DNA from: CAWDZK01 sp963726615 | GTDB taxonomy: Bacteria; Actinomycetota; Actinomycetes; JACCUZ01 | DNA length: 64,000 bases | Direction of reading: 5' to 3' | NCBI GenBank assembly: GCA_963726615.1 | Contig: CAVSCX010000003.1 | Location: 310,001 to 374,000, forward strand | In this document: in pieces, positions 32,605-42,396 of the stretch | Numbering within the stretch: the first letter of the stretch is position 1 | Layout: every line of letters begins with the position of its first letter | The notes under the pieces: model-generated | The model's database searches: none | What the model saw: only the letters and a program-made list of their open reading frames with translations | Told to the model about the DNA's origin: nothing | Translations under genes and position numbers: made by a program

Positions 32605-35428
32605 GTGGGAGGGACGGGGTCGCGCGCGCCGAGGGGTGCACCGCTCGTCCAGACCAAGCTGCACGTGCCCAGCGGCCGCGCGGCCGCGGTGCCCCGGCCA
32701 CGGCTGTCCGACCGGCTCGCGCGAGGGCTGACGGGGAAGCTCACGCTCGTGTCGGCTCCGGCGGGGTTCGGCAAGACGACGGTGCTGGCGCAATGGCTCG
32801 CAGAGTCCCGTCAGGCACCTGGTGGTCCGGCGGTCGCGTGGGTGTCGCTGGACGAGCACGACAGCGAGCCGGGCCGGTTCTGGTCGTACGTCGTTGCTGC
32901 TCTGGCCGGCATCAGCGACGCCCTGCACGCCGACTCGTTGCCGCTGCTGCAGGGCCCGTCCGCAGCGAGCGAGGCGGCGATGGCCTCGCTGCTGAACGCT
33001 CTCTGTGAGCTGCCCGTGGACGTCGTGCTGGTCCTGGACGACTACCACACCGTGACAGCGCACGAGATCCACGAGGCGGTGGGCTACCTGCTCGACCACC
33101 TGCCGTCGCAGGTGCATCTGGTGCTCTCGTCGCGATCCGACCCGCCGTTGCCGCTGTCCCGGCTGCGGGCCCGCGGCGACCTCGTCGAGGTGCGCTCGGC
33201 CGACCTGCGGTTCACCCGGGACGAGGCCGCGCAGTACCTGACCGGTTCGATGGGGCTCGACCTGGCGGCAGCCGAGGTCACGCTGCTCGCCGAGCGCACC
33301 GAGGGGTGGGCAGCCGCGTTGCAGCTGGCGGGCCTGTCGCTGCGGGACCGCGACGACACGGCCGCGGCCGTCGCCGGGTTCGCCGGCGACGACCGGTTCA
33401 TCGTCGACTTCCTCGCCGAGGAGGTCCTGACCCGGCTGCCGGCCGATGCGCGGGAGTTCCTCCTGCGGACCGCGGTCCTGCGGCGGCTGACCGGGCCGCT
33501 GTGCGACGCCGTCACGGGACAGACCGGCGGCGCGGCACGGCTCATCGAGCTCGAGCGGGCCAACATGTTCCTGGTCCCGCTCGACGACCGCCGCGAGTGG
33601 TACCGGTACCACCACCTGTTCGGTGACGTGTTGCGCGCGCACCTGTCCGAGCAGCATCCGGACGAGGTCGCGGCGTTGCACCGGCGCGCCAGCGACTGGT
33701 GGCACGGCCGGGGTGACGCTGCCGAGGCCGTCGAGCACGCGCTCGCCGCCGACGACCCGGAGCGGGCAGCCGAGCTGATGGAGCTCGCCTTCCCGCTGAT
33801 GGCGCGTGAGCGGCGCGAGGCCGAGCTCGCCCGCTGGGTCGGCGCCCTCCCGGACGACGTGGTGCGGACCAGGCCGGTGCTGGCCATCGCCTTGGCAGGC
33901 GCACTTGCGCAGGTGTCCGACTTCGCGACGGTCGAACAACGACTTGACGACGTCGAGCGGCTGTTGGTCGATGCGGACGGCAGGTGGCCAACCGAGCCGC
34001 CGGACGGACTGGTCGTCGTCGACACCGACGGCTTCAGGGCCCTGCCGGCGACGGTGCACATGTACCGGTCGGCGCTGGCGTTGTCCCACGGCGACCCAGC
34101 CGGAACGCTCGGGCTCGCCCGGCGCGCGCTGCAGCTGGCGCCTGAGGGCCACCACCTGCTCCGGGCGGGTGCCCGCGCCCTGGCGGGGCTTGCTGCCTGG
34201 GGCATGGGAGATCTGACGGCCGCCCACGCCGCCTACACCGACTCGACCATCGACATGCGCCGGGCCGGGCACCTGGCCGACGTCCTGGGGCTGTGCATCA
34301 CCCTCGGCGAGCTGTGCCTGGCACAGGGGCGCCTGACCGACGCCGAACGAACCTTCCGGGACGCCCTCGACCTCACCGCAACCGTTGACGGAGCGCCGCT
34401 GCGCGGCACTGCCGACATGCACGTGGGCCTCGCCGGCGTACTGCTGGAGCGCGGCGACATCGCCGGAGCCGCCGCCGAGCTGGTCACCGCCGACGCCCTC
34501 GGTGAGCACAAGGGGCTGCCGCAGAACCCGTACCGCTCTCGGGTTCTCCACGCATCGCTGGCCGAGACCGCGGGGGACCTCGACGCCGCGCTGAGCCTGC
34601 TCGACGAGGCGGAGCGGGTCTACAACGGTGACTACGCCCCGGACGTGCGGCCGGTGCCCGCGGTGCGAGCCCGGCTGCGGCTGCGCCGCGACGAGCTCGA
34701 CCTCGCCGAGGCATGGGCCCTTGAGCGACACCTCGCGCCCGCCGACGAGCTGTCGTACCTGCGTGAGTACGAGCACATCACCCTCGCCCGGCTCCTGCTC
34801 GCACGGCACGGGACCGGCGGGGCGCACACGGCAGCCGGTGGCTCACCGCCGCTGGACGAGGCGACCGGCCTGCTCCAGCGGCTGGCCGCCGCGGCCGAGA
34901 CCGGCGGCCGCGTGCGACCGCTCATCGAGATCCTCGCCCTGCTGGCGCAGGCCCACGCGGCGCGTGCCGAGCGCGACACCGCCCTGAGCACCTTGCGGCG
35001 GGCGGTCGAGCTCGCTGAGCCCGAAGGACATGTCCACGTTTTCACCGGCGAAGGACCCGCGCTGGCCAGCCTGCTGCGGGCTCTCTCACGTGCCGAGCCA
35101 GGCTCCGCGTTACCTGCGGCGACTCGCGACAAGCAGCGAGCCGGAGCCGACCGGAGCGCGCACCGCTCGGCAGACCGCCGCGGAGCACCCGGACCGACCC
35201 TGGGGGCACACGCTCGTCGAGCCGCTGTCGGAGCGGGAGCTGCAGGTTCTGCGGCTGCTGGCCACCGACCTCGACGGCCCGGACATCGCTCGCGAGCTGC
35301 ACATCTCGCTGAACACGATGCGCACCCACAGCCGCAACATCTTCCGCAAGCTGCAGGTCACCAGCCGCCGGGCCGCGGTACGGCGGGCCGTCGAGCTCGA
35401 CCTGCTGCCCCGCCGACGCCGCACCTGA
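32605..35428 (+). pseudogene. MalT-like LuxR-family (LAL) regulator split by a one-base frameshift
   Basis: From the GTG at 32605 the frame encodes a MalT-like STAND ATPase regulator. It has LVSAPAGFGKTTVLAQWLA (P-loop), VVLVLDDYHTV (Walker B), VLSSRSDPPLPLSRLRARGD, and long TPR-like helical repeats up to GEGPALASLLRALSRAEPGS near 35108. The LuxR DNA-binding domain (PLSERELQVLRLLATDLDGP ... ISLNTMRTHSRNIFRKLQVT) is in the +1 frame and ends at 35428. Removing one T of the TT at 35110-35111 would join them as A-Y-L-R-R-L-A. As written, the first frame reads on as low-complexity sequence to 35532 and lacks the HTH. It may be a real lesion or an assembly error. Intact, it would be about 940 aa. 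Confidence 0.85.
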
Positions 35429-35485
35429 CCCACACCGGCAAGCGGGCCGCCGCGCGGCGCGCACGTTCACCATGCCGCTCACCAG

Positions 35486-35510
35486 ATGTGGTGACGACGG
35501 CTCACCACAT
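35486..35510. promoter_or_regulatory. Perfect 9-bp palindrome before the DUF5999-MMPL-ABC run
   Basis: ATGTGGTGA (35486-35494) and TCACCACAT (35502-35510) form an exact dyad around CGACGGC. It lies 58 bp past the LAL regulator end and 84 bp upstream of the DUF5999 gene. It is a good candidate operator for the adjacent LAL regulator. Confidence 0.65.
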
Positions 35511-35594
35511 CGGTTCCTACCTTCCCGGGTGATGGGGGACGCGAACCCGCGCCGACCCCCGCCGGAACAGCCCACAACTCCCACGAGGTGTCCC

Positions 35595-35771
35595 ATGTGC
35601 CAGCACCAGCCCCAGTGCCCTCCCGCCGACAGCCCGGCGCGCCAGCTCGCGCGCACCGTCGCGGGCCACCCGGATCAGGGCTGGAGCCTCCTGTGCAACG
35701 GGGTCGTCGTGTTCGACGACCTCGGCGAGCTGCTGCCGCACGGCGCCCCGGGCGTCGCGCAGGCCGCGTGA
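35595..35771 (+). CDS. DUF5999 family protein
   Basis: This 58-aa protein starts MCQHQPQCPPADSPARQLAR and continues HPDQGWSLLCNGVVVFDDLG, which matches the small DUF5999 family of actinomycetes. The family has an N-terminal Cys/His cluster (C2, H4, C8) and is cytoplasmic. The role is unknown. The site GAGGTG precedes the ATG. It leads a plus-strand run: tiny peptide (35777), small conserved protein (35905), MMPL, ABC ATPase and permease. Confidence 0.85.
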   Translation: MCQHQPQCPPADSPARQLARTVAGHPDQGWSLLCNGVVVFDDLGELLPHGAPGVAQAA

Positions 35772-35776
35772 GGGGC

Positions 35777-35878
35777 GTGACTGCCGTGCGCCAGGTCCAG
35801 CAGAGGCGGCTCCCGCGGCCGGCTCGCCCGGCAGATCTCGACCTCACCACCCCGTCCGGCCGATCCCTGCCCTTCTGA
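35777..35878 (+). CDS. 33-aa Arg-rich peptide with TPSGRxLPF C-terminus
   Basis: A GTG start 5 nt after the DUF5999 stop gives a basic peptide (VTAVRQVQQRRLPRPARPAD) that ends LDLTTPSGRSLPF. A second tiny ORF at 42630-42722 has the same plan: QxQxRR, PARPA, then LDRRTPSGRLLPF at the stop. The DNA of the two differs mainly at third codon positions in the shared part, which speaks for selection on the peptide. The family and function are unknown to me. Confidence 0.6.
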   Translation: MTAVRQVQQRRLPRPARPADLDLTTPSGRSLPF

Positions 35879-35904
35879 CCAGCCGAGAACCGGAAGGACA
35901 TCCG

Positions 35905-36243
35905 ATGAGAAACGCGAACCCGACGACCCGCCCGCGGGAGCCGAGGCAGTACGCGATCCGAGTCGACAGCCTCCTCGACCAGAGGTGGGCGACGTGGTTC
36001 GACGGGCTCACGCTCACCCACCAGGACGACGGCACCACCGTCCTCGACGGAGCCGTGGCCGACCAGGCCGCCCTGCACGGTCTGCTCCAGAAGATCCGCG
36101 ACCTGGGCCTACCGCTGCTGTCCGTCACGCCCGCAGACACCACGACCAGCCCCGCCACCGACGACCCCACCGACCGGCCCGGGGCGGGCGCCTCGACACC
36201 CACCACCACGACCACCACCGCGACCACCGGGAGCTCCTCATGA
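35905..36243 (+). CDS. Small conserved actinobacterial protein upstream of MMPL gene
   Basis: This 112-aa product contains YAIRVDSLLDQRWATWFDGL, TLTHQDDGTTVLDGAVADQA and HGLLQKIRDLGLPLLSVTPA. This is a well-conserved, uncharacterised ACT-like small domain seen in many actinomycetes. The tail is Thr/Pro-rich and disordered. GGAAGGA lies before ATG 35905. Its stop overlaps the MMPL start by 4 bases (ATGA). Confidence 0.8.
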   Translation: MRNANPTTRPREPRQYAIRVDSLLDQRWATWFDGLTLTHQDDGTTVLDGAVADQAALHGLLQKIRDLGLPLLSVTPADTTTSPATDDPTDRPGAGASTPTTTTTTATTGSSS

Positions 36244-38462
36244 ACCGCTTCATCCGTCGCCTCGGCGACCTCAGCGCCCGCCGCCCCTGGACCATCATCG
36301 GAACCTGGGCCGTCGTGGCCGCGCTCGTGGCCGTGCTCTCCGGCGCACTCGGCGGCGCGTTCGTCGACGACTTCAGCGCACCCGGCAGCGACAGCGCCAA
36401 CGCCATGGACCTGCTCGACGAGCGGTTCCCCGCCGTGGCCGGCGGCACCGCCGTCGCCGTGTTCGCCGCCCCCGAAGGTCAGCAGGCAACGGCTTTCCGG
36501 CCCGCCGTCGACGCCGCACTGTCCCGGGTCGCGAGGATCGACCACGTCGCCGCCGTCGGCGACCCGTTCGCCGCCGGGCACGTCTCCCCCGACGGTCGCG
36601 TCGCCTACGCGGACATCGCCCTGGACGTGCCCTCGACCCAGTTCGGACGCGACACCGCCGCCACCCTCGTGCACGCCCTCAAGACAGCCCAGGTGAACGG
36701 GCTGCGGACCGAGTTCGGCGGCGACGCAGCGTTCCTCAACGCTGAGGAGGAGAAGTCCGGCTCCGAGGTCTTCGGCATCGTGGCCGCCCTCGTCGTGCTG
36801 CTCGTCGCGTTCGGGACCGTCGTGGCCGCACTCGTGCCCATCGTCCTCGCGCTGGTGGCGGTCGGTGTCGGGCTCGCCGGCATCGTGCTGCTGGCCGGCG
36901 GCATCACGGTCTCCACCGCCGCACCGACCATCGGGGCCATGGTGGGACTGGGCGTCGGCATCGACTACGCGCTGCTGATCGTGTCCCGCTACCGCGAGAA
37001 CCGTGCCGCCGGGCACGCCAACGGCCCCGCGCTCTCGGTCGCCATGAGCTCGTCCGGCACCGCCGTGTTCTTCGCCGGTGGCACCGTCGTGCTCGCGATG
37101 GGTGCCCTCGTGCTCACCGGCGTCGGCTTCCTCGCCTCCATCGGCATCAGCACCTCCATCGTCGTCCTGTTCGCGGTCGCCACCGCAGTCACCCTGCTGC
37201 CCGCGCTGCTGTCCGTCCTCGGTGACCGCATCGACGCTGTGCGGGTCGTCGGCCGTCGCCGCGACAGGACCGCCAAGGCGGCGAAGCCGGTGGAGGCGAC
37301 CGTCTGGTGGCGGCTCGCGCACCGCATCTCCGCCCGGCCCGTCCCGTACCTCGTCGCCGGTGCTCTGGTCATGCTGACGCTGGCCGTCCCGGCCCTGTCG
37401 CTGCAGACCGGCTTCCCCGACGCGAGCGACAACCCGTCCGGCCACACCGAGCGCAAGGCGTACGAGCTGCTCGCCGACGGCTTCGGTCCCGGCTACAACG
37501 CCCCGCTCGTCGTGGTCGCCGACCTGCGCGCCGCCCACCTCGACCCGATCGACGTCTCGTCGCTGGCGGCCGACATCGGCGCCGTCCCCGGAGTCGCCCA
37601 GGTCGGCGAGCCGCGCACCAACCGGGCCGGCGACACCGTCGTGCTGCCCACGCTGCCGACCACCGATCCCTCGGACCCGGCGACCGTGCGCACCCTCGAG
37701 CGGGTCCGTGCCGTCACCCCGCCCGGGGTCTTCGTGACCGGCCCGACCGCGCTGACCCTCGACCTGGACAGGCAGCTGTCCGAGACTCTGCCGCTGTTCA
37801 TCGGCGCCATCCTCGCGACCTCGATCCTGCTGCTGATGATCGTGTTCCGCTCGATCGCCGTGCCGCTCAAGGCCGCCGTGATGAACATGCTGTCCATCGG
37901 TGCCGCCTACGGGGTCGTGGTCGCCATCTTCCAGTGGGGCTGGCTTGCCGGCGCGTTCAACATCCACGACACGTACCGGATCGCCTCGCCCCTGCCGGTC
38001 ATCTTCTTCGCGGTGCTGTTCGGCCTCTCGATGGACTACGAGGTGTTCCTCGTCTCCCGGATCCGCGAGTCCTACGAGGCCACCCGGGACAGCACGGAGG
38101 CGGTCGCCCGCGGCCTGGCGTCCACCGGACGGGTCGTGACGTCCGGCGCGCTGATCATGGTGCTGGTGTTCCTGTCGTTCGTCACGAACCCGTCCCCGTT
38201 CGTCAAGATGATCGGCATCGGCCTGGCCACCGCGATAGCGCTGGACGCCACGGTCGTCCGCATGGTGCTGGTGCCGGCCACGATGGCTCTGATGGGCCGG
38301 ACCAACTGGTGGCTGCCCGGGTGGCTGGACCGAGTCCTGCCGCACCTGAGCCTCGAAGGTCCCTCAGCCCAGCCGCCCGCCGCTCCGGTGCCCGTGCCCG
38401 CGCAGGGCGACAACCGCGCCCCGGAACCGGACGCCACGCCGGTCCCGAGCGCCTCTCGCTGA
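36240..38462 (+). CDS. MMPL/RND-family exporter
   Basis: This 740-aa transporter has an N-terminal cytosolic lead MNRFIRRLGDLSARRPWTII, helices and two external loops. Core motifs are GLGVGIDYALLIVSRYRENR in the first half and VLFGLSMDYEVFLVSRIRES in the second. The start ATG 36240 overlaps the preceding gene. It is followed, 61 nt later, by an ABC pair. Substrates of this class are often lipids, antibiotics or dyes; here only drug or metabolite export can be proposed. Confidence 0.92.
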   Translation: MNRFIRRLGDLSARRPWTIIGTWAVVAALVAVLSGALGGAFVDDFSAPGSDSANAMDLLDERFPAVAGGTAVAVFAAPEGQQATAFRPAVDAALSRVARIDHVAAVGDPFAAGHVSPDGRVAYADIALDVPSTQFGRDTAATLVHALKTAQVNGLRTEFGGDAAFLNAEEEKSGSEVFGIVAALVVLLVAFGTVVAALVPIVLALVAVGVGLAGIVLLAGGITVSTAAPTIGAMVGLGVGIDYALLIVSRYRENRAAGHANGPALSVAMSSSGTAVFFAGGTVVLAMGALVLTGVGFLASIGISTSIVVLFAVATAVTLLPALLSVLGDRIDAVRVVGRRRDRTAKAAKPVEATVWWRLAHRISARPVPYLVAGALVMLTLAVPALSLQTGFPDASDNPSGHTERKAYELLADGFGPGYNAPLVVVADLRAAHLDPIDVSSLAADIGAVPGVAQVGEPRTNRAGDTVVLPTLPTTDPSDPATVRTLERVRAVTPPGVFVTGPTALTLDLDRQLSETLPLFIGAILATSILLLMIVFRSIAVPLKAAVMNMLSIGAAYGVVVAIFQWGWLAGAFNIHDTYRIASPLPVIFFAVLFGLSMDYEVFLVSRIRESYEATRDSTEAVARGLASTGRVVTSGALIMVLVFLSFVTNPSPFVKMIGIGLATAIALDATVVRMVLVPATMALMGRTNWWLPGWLDRVLPHLSLEGPSAQPPAAPVPVPAQGDNRAPEPDATPVPSASR

Positions 38463-38523
38463 CCGGATCCCGGCGACCGGCCGTCCCACCACCCGCAGAC
38501 CGCGCACAGACAGGACCAGACCG

Positions 38524-39510
38524 ATGATCCAGGCCCGCAACATCACCAAGCACTACGGCGACAAGGTGGCCGTCGACGACATCAGCTTCACCGTCGCCGC
38601 CGGCAAGGTCACCGGCTTCCTCGGCCCGAACGGCGCCGGCAAGTCCACCACGATGCGCATGGTCGTCGGGCTGGACCGTCCGACCGCCGGCACCGTGACC
38701 GTGAACGGCCGCCGGTACGCCGAGCACGGGTCGCCGCTGACCGAGGTCGGCGTGCTGCTCGAGGCGAAGGCCGTGCACACCGGTCGGTCCGCGGTGGACC
38801 ACCTGCGCGCCGTGGCCGCCACCCATGCCTTCGGCCGCCGCCGCGTCGAGCAGGTCATCGACATGACCGGCCTGCACAGCGTCGCCGGCAAGCGGGTCGG
38901 CGGGTTCTCCCTCGGCATGGGCCAGCGCCTCGGCCTGGCAGTCGCGCTGCTCGGGGACCCGCACACCCTCATCCTCGACGAGCCCGTCAACGGGCTCGAC
39001 CCGGAAGGGGTTCTGTGGGTGCGGAACCTGCTGCGGCAGCTCGCCGCGGAAGGGCGCACCGTGTTCCTGTCCTCGCACCTGATGAGCGAGATGGCCCTGA
39101 CCGCCGACCACATCCTGGTGATCGGACGCGGCCGTATCATCGCCGACGCCCCGGTCGCCGACATCATCGCCCGCTCCAGCGGCACCAGCGTGACCGTCCG
39201 CACGCCCGAAGCCGGCAGGCTGGCCGATCTGCTGCGCGGCCCCGACGTCACTGTCATCCCGGCGGACGACGGCCGCCTCGAGGTCCGCGGTACCAGCGCC
39301 CAGGTCATCGGCGAGGCGGCAGCCTCCGCCGGCCTGGTGCTGCACGAGCTGGCCCCGCACCGCGGCAGCCTCGAGGACTCCTACATGTCGCTGACCGCCG
39401 ACGCCGTCGAGTACCACGCCGCCGGCAGCCCCTCCGCCGACCCGACCCCCCAGACCGCACCGGTGCCCGCCACCCGGCAGGCGCCGAACTCGAAGGAGAC
39501 CCACCGATGA
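38524..39510 (+). CDS. ABC transporter ATPase (DrrA/BcrA type)
   Basis: This 328-aa ATP-binding subunit has Walker A GPNGAGKSTTMRMVVGLDRP, a Q-loop region near VLLEAKAVHTGRSAVDHLR, signature GGFSLGMGQRLGLAVALLGD, Walker B LILDEPVNGLDPEG and the switch HLMSEM. The extra C-terminal domain (about 215-300) is typical of drug exporters such as DrrA. Its stop overlaps the permease ATG by 4 bases. Confidence 0.93.
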   Translation: MIQARNITKHYGDKVAVDDISFTVAAGKVTGFLGPNGAGKSTTMRMVVGLDRPTAGTVTVNGRRYAEHGSPLTEVGVLLEAKAVHTGRSAVDHLRAVAATHAFGRRRVEQVIDMTGLHSVAGKRVGGFSLGMGQRLGLAVALLGDPHTLILDEPVNGLDPEGVLWVRNLLRQLAAEGRTVFLSSHLMSEMALTADHILVIGRGRIIADAPVADIIARSSGTSVTVRTPEAGRLADLLRGPDVTVIPADDGRLEVRGTSAQVIGEAAASAGLVLHELAPHRGSLEDSYMSLTADAVEYHAAGSPSADPTPQTAPVPATRQAPNSKETHR

Positions 39511-40385
39511 GCACTCTTACCGCCCCCGCCCCCGCCCCCGCAGTCGCCCGCGCCCGCGCGCACCACGTGACGTTCCCCCGGGTGCTGCACGCCGAGTGGA
39601 TCAAGTTCTGGTCGCTGCGGTCGACAGTGTGGACCGTCGCCGCGACCGTCGTCGTCATGGCCGCCGTGAGCTGGCTCGCCGCGTTCTTCACCGCCCGCGA
39701 GGCCACCAGCCCCAGCACGACGCCGCAGGACGCCGCCGAGCTGACCCGGCTGCTGCACGACCCGGGCCTCATCCTGACCGGCACCGAGCTCGCCAAGCTC
39801 GTCGTTGCCGTCCTCGGTGTACTCATCATCACCGGTGAGTACTCCACCGGCATGATCCGCTCCACGCTCACCGCGGTCCCACGCCGCCTGCCGGCCCTGT
39901 GGGCCAAGGCGCTCGTGCTCTTCGCGGTCACCACCGGCACCGTGGTGGTCGCCGAGGGCCTCTCCTGGCTGGTGGCCGCCCCGACCCTGCACTCCCACGA
40001 CGCCGCCCTGGACCTGGGTTCCGCCGAGACGCAGCGCATCCTGCTCGGCGGCGTCCTCTACCTGGCCGGCATCGCCCTGCTCGCGTTCGCGGTCGGCGCC
40101 ATCATCCGGGTGGCTGCGGGCGCCCTCGCGACCGTGCTCGGCCTGCTGCTCGTCGTCGAGGTCCTGTTCCGCACCTTGCCGGTCGACTTCTTCCGCCAGG
40201 TCAGCCCGTTCCTTCCGGCAACCGCCGGGCACCAGCTGCTCGTCACCCAGTCCAGCATCGAGCAGGCCCGCGCCACCACCAGCGCAACCGTCCTCGAACC
40301 CTGGGTGGGGTTCTCCGTGATGGTCGCCTGGGTCGCAGTCGCACTCGCCGTTGCCGCCGTGCAGCTGCGCCGTCGCGATGCATGA
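39507..40385 (+). CDS. ABC transporter permease (ABC-2 type)
   Basis: This 292-aa protein has six predicted helices. It starts MSTLTAPAPAPAVARARAHH, then HAEWIKFWSLRSTVWTVAAT, LVVAVLGVLIITGEYSTGMI, and ends in AWVAVALAVAAVQLRRRDA. The EYSTGMIRSTL segment is a hallmark of ABC-2 drug-exporter permeases. ATG 39507 is preceded by GAAGGAG. With the ATPase it should form a small-molecule exporter, next to the MMPL exporter. Confidence 0.9.
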   Translation: MSTLTAPAPAPAVARARAHHVTFPRVLHAEWIKFWSLRSTVWTVAATVVVMAAVSWLAAFFTAREATSPSTTPQDAAELTRLLHDPGLILTGTELAKLVVAVLGVLIITGEYSTGMIRSTLTAVPRRLPALWAKALVLFAVTTGTVVVAEGLSWLVAAPTLHSHDAALDLGSAETQRILLGGVLYLAGIALLAFAVGAIIRVAAGALATVLGLLLVVEVLFRTLPVDFFRQVSPFLPATAGHQLLVTQSSIEQARATTSATVLEPWVGFSVMVAWVAVALAVAAVQLRRRDA

Positions 40386-40563
40386 GCAGCAGCAGCGTGC
40401 AGATATCGGAAACAGCTGGGGCAGGAACCGAGCTCCACCGTCGTCACCATGAGCACGCCACACCGGTCGGAGTCCGCGGACGCAGCCGAAGCCGCGGTGG
40501 GGGGCGACCAGCGTTCGGACGAGCATGCCGGTGCCAGTCGTCTGCGGCCGCCCCGCCTGGTGG

Positions 40564-40869
40564 TTACCGCCTGGCGGCAGTCCTGCCCGCCGATCGGGTG
40601 AGGACGGCGAGGACGGCCGCGGTGAGCAGCACCCAGACGGCGGCCACGTTGAGCGCGGACGCTGCTGGACGTCCAGGTACAGGAGCCCCGCGTCGGCATG
40701 CCCGACGACGGCGACGGCGGCGAGCAGTCCAACGGCTCGGTGCCACCGGCGGCCGAGCGTCCTGCGGTGGCGCCAGCCGCGACGGTGATCATCATGGTGC
40801 TGGTGTTCGCGGCGTTCATCCCCGCGCCGGACATCACCACCAATCTGGGCCCGTCGTGCGAGTCGGCGG
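40564..40869 (-). pseudogene. Degraded membrane-protein gene
   Basis: No intact frame spans 40386-40869. On the minus strand, protein-like pieces lie in different frames. RRWHRAVGLLAAVAVVGHAD (about 40680-40757) is followed by ASALNVAAVWVLLTAAVLAV up to a stop at 40564, and further upstream lies MNAANTSTMMITVAAGAT. A one-base shift near 40660 would join the first two as consecutive helices. I read this as a small membrane protein damaged by at least one frameshift. The rest of the interval shows nothing. Confidence 0.4.
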
Positions 40870-41988
40870 TCAGATGAGCAGGTCGGCCGGCAGGGCCTGG
40901 GCTCGTGACGACGCGAGCTCGTCGCGGATGTGGTCGGCGAGCCAGGCGGCGTCGTCCTTCACGTATCCGAGCAGCGCGGAGCCGCGGGTGTGCAGCCAGG
41001 GCTGCCCCACGACACTGAGCCCTGGGACCGGGCTGATGCCGCGCTCGTTCGCGACCGTGCCGTCGACGACGGCGCCGGGGATGTCGAGCCACGAGTAGTC
41101 GGTGCGGAACCCGGTGGCCCAGACGACTGCCGTGACATGGGTGACGCTGCCGTCTGCGAACATCGCCCGGGTCAGGTCGACGTCGTCCAGGCGGGGCCGG
41201 ACCCGGACGCCGAGCCGGGTGAGGTCGCGCCAGCGGGTGCCGATGACCAGGTCGCCCTTCTTCTGCGCGCGCCGCGCGAGGCGGGAGTCCGCGGTCTTGG
41301 CGAGCAGCCCGAGCCGGGACAGCCACCAGAACAGGTCCCGGCCGAAGACGCGCTGGGGCAGCATCGGAGACCGGGTGCCCACGGCGACGGTGACGGGCCG
41401 GGAGGCGGCGAGCTCGCGGGCGATCTGCAGCCCGGAGTTGCCGGCGCCGACGACCAGCACCGGCCCGTCCGGCAGCTGGCCCGGGTTGCGGTAGGCCGAC
41501 GAGTGCAGCTGGACGACGTCGGCCGCCAGGTTGTGGGACAGGGTCGGGACGACCGGGGTCTGGAAGGGGCCGGTCGCGACGACGACCTGCCGGGCGGTGA
41601 TGAGGCCGGTCGAGGTGTCGGCGTGGAAAAGGTCGCCGGCCCTCGACAGGCGGATGGCGCGCGTGTTGAGGCGGACCGGAAGCTCGAACGCTGCCGCGTA
41701 CCTGCGCAGGTAGTCGGCGACCTGGTCCTTGCTCGGGTAGGTCCCGGCGGGGGCGGGGAACGGCATGCCCGGCAGCGCGTCGTACTCGGCGGGGGTGAAC
41801 AGCCGCAGCGAGTCCCACCGGTTGCGCCACACGTGCCCGACCTCCGGGCCGGCGTCGATGAGCACGAACGAGCGGATGCCCTGCTGGCGCAGGTGCCAGC
41901 CGATGGCGAGGCCGGCCTGGCCGGCGCCGACGACGAGCACGTCGACGTGCTCCGCGAGGGCGGGATCCTGCTGGTCGGGGGTCTGCAT
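40870..41988 (-). CDS. Flavin-dependent monooxygenase/oxidoreductase (FMO/CzcO-like)
   Basis: This 372-aa flavoprotein has the FAD loop VLVVGAGQAGLAIGWHLRQQ at about 18-37, LIDAGPEVGHVWRNRWDSLR after it, and a second NADP-binding loop VLVVGAGNSGLQIARELA. The ATGF hinge is VVWATGFRTDYSWLDIPGA. These match the single-chain FMO-like/CzcO group, which oxidises soft nucleophiles (N or S), though many members are uncharacterised. ATG 41988 is the start. The neighbours give no clear pathway. Confidence 0.9.
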   Translation of the reverse strand: MQTPDQQDPALAEHVDVLVVGAGQAGLAIGWHLRQQGIRSFVLIDAGPEVGHVWRNRWDSLRLFTPAEYDALPGMPFPAPAGTYPSKDQVADYLRRYAAAFELPVRLNTRAIRLSRAGDLFHADTSTGLITARQVVVATGPFQTPVVPTLSHNLAADVVQLHSSAYRNPGQLPDGPVLVVGAGNSGLQIARELAASRPVTVAVGTRSPMLPQRVFGRDLFWWLSRLGLLAKTADSRLARRAQKKGDLVIGTRWRDLTRLGVRVRPRLDDVDLTRAMFADGSVTHVTAVVWATGFRTDYSWLDIPGAVVDGTVANERGISPVPGLSVVGQPWLHTRGSALLGYVKDDAAWLADHIRDELASSRAQALPADLLI

Positions 41989-42144
41989 GGTGGCTCCCGG
42001 TGCTCGGGGTGGTGACGCGGGCGGTCGGACGCGGACTGGTCGGAGGCTGATCAGTGCGTGTGGCGGGCGGGCTGTCGGCAGCCGGTCAGCGGCTGGGCTG
42101 CCGGCCGGCTGCCTCGCTCGCCCCGCTTACGGGTGCAGGTCATG

Positions 42145-42303
42145 TCAGAGGACGCCGCGCAGCCGGGTGGACTGCGGGTCGAGCTCGTGGAAGTGCGACC
42201 GGGGCGCCACGAACGAGCGGTCACCGCGGACGACGGCGGACAGTCGGGCCATGACAGCGGCGACGGCGACGATGGCGAGGGCGATGAGGACGAGAGCGAA
42301 CAT
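42145..42303 (-). CDS. 52-aa single-helix membrane peptide
   Basis: GAAGGAG lies 7 nt before ATG 42303. The product begins MFALVLIALAIVAVAAVMAR, one membrane helix, followed by a basic and polar tail (LSAVVRGDRSFVAPRSHFHE). It has its own copy of the shared dyad motif (42369-42396) 65 bp upstream. Family unknown. It is divergent from the 42630 peptide gene, which has another copy of the motif. Confidence 0.7.
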   Translation of the reverse strand: MFALVLIALAIVAVAAVMARLSAVVRGDRSFVAPRSHFHELDPQSTRLRGVL

Positions 42304-42368
42304 GACGGGCTCCTTCGGGTTGCGGGTGGTGGTCGAGCGGGACATCTCGAGGTTGCGGCGGCGGCACG

Positions 42369-42396
42369 GGGCTCGCGCCGGCAGAACCGCCAGGTC
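42369..42396 (-). promoter_or_regulatory. Shared dyad motif, copy F
   Basis: On the minus strand CTGGC-GGTTCT-GCCGG is followed by CGCGAGCC, 65 bp upstream of the 42303 start. It matches five plus-strand copies (42525, 46509, 48782, 49401, 59513). See the findings. Confidence 0.7.

Noticed and set aside
31141..34827. 1228-codon minus-strand frame
   Set aside because: Real only from 32487 down (the MFS protein); the upstream part is antisense to the LAL regulator and has low-complexity translation.
35095..35428. Programmed ribosomal frameshift in the LAL regulator
   Set aside because: No slippery heptamer or downstream pseudoknot is evident at the TT; a simple indel explains the data better.
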